Source: Pipra filicauda
Taxonomy: Eukaryota; Chordata; Aves; Passeriformes; Pipridae
Reading direction: 5' to 3'
Assembly: GCF_003945595.2 (NCBI RefSeq)
Contig: NW_024104508.1
Coordinates: 310,001 to 374,000, forward strand
Length of the DNA: 64,000 nt
A model generated the notes under the pieces. It worked only from the letters and a program-made list of their open reading frames with translations. It was not told the DNA's origin and searched no databases. Position 1 is the stretch's first letter, and every line of letters begins with the position of its first letter. The translations under genes were made by a program, and so were the position numbers. Positions 60,380 through 64,000 of the stretch are shown here, one piece after another.

Positions 60380-63300
60380 AGGAACACCGCTGAAAGGAGG
60401 GGGAGAAATATCTCTGCTCCGCTGAAGGCATCAGAAGTACTGTTCATGCCAGAGGAGATCCAGCACCAAAACAGTGCTATCTTTTAATTTTTATTTCTTT
60501 TTAAAGTATATCCAAATCTATATACAAAGTGTCATTCCGGCACTTTGAAAGGTATCTCAAAATACCCAATATGAAAATTTCAAGCACGTCAATAGGTTTG
60601 CAAGTGTAGCCCAGCCTCTTTCCAGTTGTCAGGAAGTGACATAGAAGGTGACTACAAGATTTAGGTTGTTGTTACGAGTATCTAAATGTCATATTTGGGA
60701 GTAGCCAAGGCAATATATGCCAATGTCTATGGTTAAACTGAGGGAATTGGGAGGGTACTCAGTGGTATCCCAACACGGTTTAGGCAGCACCCAGCTGTAA
60801 CACAATTCCCCTCTTCCCTTTGACTGCGAGAAAAATCTTTAATATTGATGATGTTGCTTCCAAATATGGGCAATGAGCAATAGTACCACACGAAGTACCA
60901 GTTAAGAGCTCCCATGCTAACAGGGAGTGAACCATTCAAACTGGATGCCTCTTGCTCCAGGCTGTGAAAATTTGAGAAGAGCAATGCACTGGTTTACTTC
61001 CTCTGGTTTAAGGCATTATGTTCATCTTCACAAGGGAGAGAAACAGAAAGATTTTTTTTTTAACAAATAAAGCTCAGATGCTGAAGCGCAAGGCACACTG
61101 TCATGGCACAGAATTTCACAGCAAGCTACTGAGATGCAATATCTGAAGAAGTACAGGCTTCTGATCCTATAAAAGTGAGCTGAGGTAACACACAAAACGG
61201 TACAGAAACTCCTTGCTTAACAAGGGAAGTGAGCCCACTGTGACTGTGACAAGTGAGCGGGACTCTAAAAAGATGTACTTCCAAATAAAAACTTTTCTAT
61301 CAACTGCTTTTATTGCTATATAATGAAGATTTTATTCATGCAAACACACTCTTTCCATGTGTGCAATATGTCAATGAACTCTTAAACTTAGTACTGCAAG
61401 AGTAATTATACAAGCATCATGCACCTGCCAGACTCCGGACCCTTGTACAGCACTGACGTCTTTTTCATGAATTTTGTCTGTGTTCTGTCTTGGCTGGGAA
61501 AACATCCAAGTGGGTTAAGCTCTGGGAGCTCATTGTCACTACCACTTCTTGAAGGCTGAATATTGTTTAACCTTTCCCCTGTAGTCTGCATAAAATTCCT
61601 AGAGGGCAGTTTGAGATTCATATGGCCTAATTAAAAGTGGGATTTATTAAGACTGAAATAAAATAAATTGAAATAAAATTTGTCATAATATATGTAACCT
61701 CATATTTGACATGAGGTAGGCCAGAAGTGCAGTAAAAAATTAAGTTACAGCATTTAAAAAAAAATTATCTACCAAGCACTTTTTCCACCAAGCCAGCTGC
61801 CAAAGTAATATCCCCCCTTCATGACTTTTACAATTATTTTTTTTCTTTATTCATCCTCACACCAAACAGCTCCTACCAAGAAATCATGTGCTCTCATACT
61901 CTTCCCTATATTAATTTAAAACTGCATTTTTCTACCTTAATGGTTTCAGACCCTCTTTTTTTTTTTCTCCCCCATTTTATGTTATCTTCTTAAATACTTC
62001 TTTGAAGGCAGAACCAAAGCTCATACTTTCGTAGCACTGGTCAAGGACATGAGGGACTGAACCAGACAGTGTACTTTTCACCTCCATCTCTGGGAACACA
62101 GAAATAAGATCTAAAGAGCTAGTGCCCATGGAATATCTATAAAGCAACCAAAGGTGAGACACACTTACAAAACAGGCTTAGTTGACCATGTTCAAGTACT
62201 AATGGCAACAAAACTGGTGCAACACAGGCACTGGCTGGCTTGGAGATAGGCTCTCCTGTGTCAAGTCTATGCCCATGCTACACTTTCTCCATAGCTCAGG
62301 CAAACCAGACCTGTTAAAGTTCTTCCTTTGCCTACTTCTGTTGAAGCCGCATCTCTGACCATAGCACAGGGTAGACACCACACTTGACATGTGTATTGCA
62401 CTGTCAGAAAAACACCATGAAAAAACTGAAAACAATTAGTCTCATCCTGTTAATAGAAATGAAAATGGACCAGCAGCACCCACACACCCCTGCAGCACTG
62501 AGGGGAAATTTCTCGGAAACATAAATGCTGGAGGAGACAACCTCACCACTCACACCTGATGTGCCATGGTGGCAGTGGCAGTAGCAGCATTTTCAGCTTT
62601 TTGCTACTTCACAGTAGGTTTTTCCCAAAAAGCCTATGTTTTAACAGCAGCCAATCCTGCAGCCTCAGCAGCATTTTGAGAAACTGTGCTACTCAAACTG
62701 TTAATCCCATTCACCACTACCACAAGCAGGAAAGCTGTAGCAAGCCAGCAAGTGTACTGTAGAGATAGAGTTAGAAAAGTGCTACCAAACCAGTACACTC
62801 TGCCACAAGTTCATTTACTATCCTCAGTTCATCTCCATGACACAGTGCAACAGCCCTTTTAGGTAAACCTCTTTTCCATCCAGCTTCAATTTTCACGTGT
62901 TTGATTTCTTCATATCAGCCTAACTACATCATGATGGGTCATGCTAAATGATTTCAGGTTTTTTTTTTGTTCTTGGTTCTGTACATTTTTATATACTTCA
63001 AAACCAGTAAGGTGGTTCTTGTGCCCCATCCTTTCAGCCCCTGTTAGCAAATATAGAAGTCTCTCAAATTTGTGCTTTGAGTCCATACTTCCAGCACCTC
63101 GAGTTTGTTTAGTTCACTTGCTTTCAGAGTGTAAACTTCCAGGCATCAAATGCTATATCTTACCTTACAAAGGAGAATATAGCTCCAGTTGCATTCACTT
63201 CAGAGTTTTTCTATTCTGGGAAACAAAGCAAAACAAACAAAAACAAACAAATGCACCATTTTCCCCAGTTGCCCTTAATTTGACTTCACTATGGTCCACA

Positions 63301-63627
63301 TTAACAGAAACAGCAGCTAAACTGTCTTTGAAACTTTATTCACCACAGCCAGAAAAAAAAAAAAAGAAGGAAAAAAAAAAGACTGGTGAAATGCCTTTAA
63401 AACATGCTTTAATCTAGCTGGAATGCCATAAATTGCTTCCAGATGTGCTCCATACAAAAGTCAATCATAGCTATTTATACTGACACTCTGCAGTCCAAAC
63501 AATCTGAATCCAAATGCCATGTCTCTGCTACAATAAAGCTATAAATGTCAGTCTTGTTGAATCTGGAGAGGTGTTGAAGAGTTCATGCTAGTTTGCTTTC
63601 TGGGCTATTTGTTAGCCAGCAATTATT
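60380..63627. other. gene-empty stretch
   Basis: No gene or recognised repeat. The 158-codon plus-strand frame at 62941-63417 ends in a lysine run written by an A-tract (63353-63380) and has no recognised motif. Confidence 0.5.
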
Positions 63628-63681
63628 AAAAAAAAAAAAAAAAAGAGAGAGAGAAAAGAAAAAAAGGAAAAAAAGAAGAAA
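63628..63681 (+). repeat. A/G-only purine tract
   Basis: About 50 purines in a row: a 17-A run, GA repeats, then A-rich blocks with G. Confidence 0.85.
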
Positions 63682-63969
63682 CTTTTAAAATATGTCCTCT
63701 TCTTGCTGAGCTATTCTTAAAGCACACCTGATATCTTCCAATCATGACCTTGAAAGTGCCACAGGTTACAAGTTGAAATTCATTTCATAAGTTAGAAAAA
63801 TGTAGTGCTTAGGCTCTGAGCCAAGAATAACTGAGGGGCTTGGCAAGGCTCCCATGCCCTCCCCTAGAACGAACACACACGTAGTACACCTGGGACTAAA
63901 TGAACTGAGTACAGTAAAATGACACACTGACTGCAATAATACTTCTATTCAAGAATCTTCCAGGGTATT

Positions 63970-63982
63970 GGGGGGGGGGGGG
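63970..63982 (+). repeat. 13-base G run
   Basis: Uninterrupted G run at the right edge of the window, equal in length to the run at 16271. Confidence 0.85.
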
Positions 63983-64000
63983 AATAAATTCTTGCTGTAG

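Noticed and set aside
62941..63417. 158-codon plus-strand open frame
   Set aside because: The end is a lysine run written by an A-tract. No motif, splice framing or family resemblance. Frames of this size are within reach of chance here.
1..64000. tRNA, snRNA, rRNA and CRISPR signals
   Set aside because: No B-box (GGTTCGAATCC-like), U6 or 7SK starts, or regularly spaced repeats were seen on either strand while reading. Short diverged RNA pseudogenes could have been missed.

Overview
The window looks like A/T-rich, gene-poor vertebrate nuclear DNA from a bird. The main evidence is a set of 5'-truncated CR1 LINE copies. Several carry the avian CR1 3' signature: tandem ATTCTATG octamers beside a tract reading 'GGTCCCTTCCAACC' or its complement. 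There is also one well-preserved solo LTR of the avian ERVL type. Two CR1 copies have a subfamily texture that I associate with non-galliform birds, but the species cannot be named. No bacterial, plasmid, phage, CRISPR, rRNA or tRNA features were seen.

Layout. 1-7080 is unique sequence without a supportable gene. 7081-8391 is unusually stop-poor on both strands and holds a probable decayed coding relic of unrecognised identity. 9290-9560 is an old L2/CR1-type LINE relic, and 13756-14110 an old CR1 3' end. 19800-20362 is a solo ERVL-type LTR with TG...CA ends. A MIR-like SINE relic lies near 21.0 kb and A-rich low-complexity DNA near 21.7 kb. 21.8-35.3 kb is unique apart from a small CpG-retaining patch with an octamer motif near 28.8 kb. 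Between 35.3 and 43.9 kb are five CR1 pieces, an LTR scrap and microsatellites. 43.1-43.45 kb could be a minus-strand terminal exon. 45.68-46.03 kb is strongly pyrimidine-biased. Further CR1 copies lie at 49.85 and 53.35 kb, and MIR-like relics near 57.9 kb. 58.6-60.3 kb has the look of conserved noncoding DNA, though no alignment was made. It runs straight into the best exon candidate of the window, a 69-base segment at 60305-60373 bounded by a good acceptor and donor.

Interpretation. The window is either intergenic or inside a very large intron. No complete gene is present. The only host-gene signals are two candidate exons, one per strand, and two stop-poor pseudogene-like stretches, and none of these could be assigned to a family. 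Most open frames of 60-158 codons here are what chance gives in this composition. I found no convincing undescribed system. The items most worth checking are the 69-base exon with its flank, the minus-strand terminal-exon candidate and the 7.1-8.4 kb relic.
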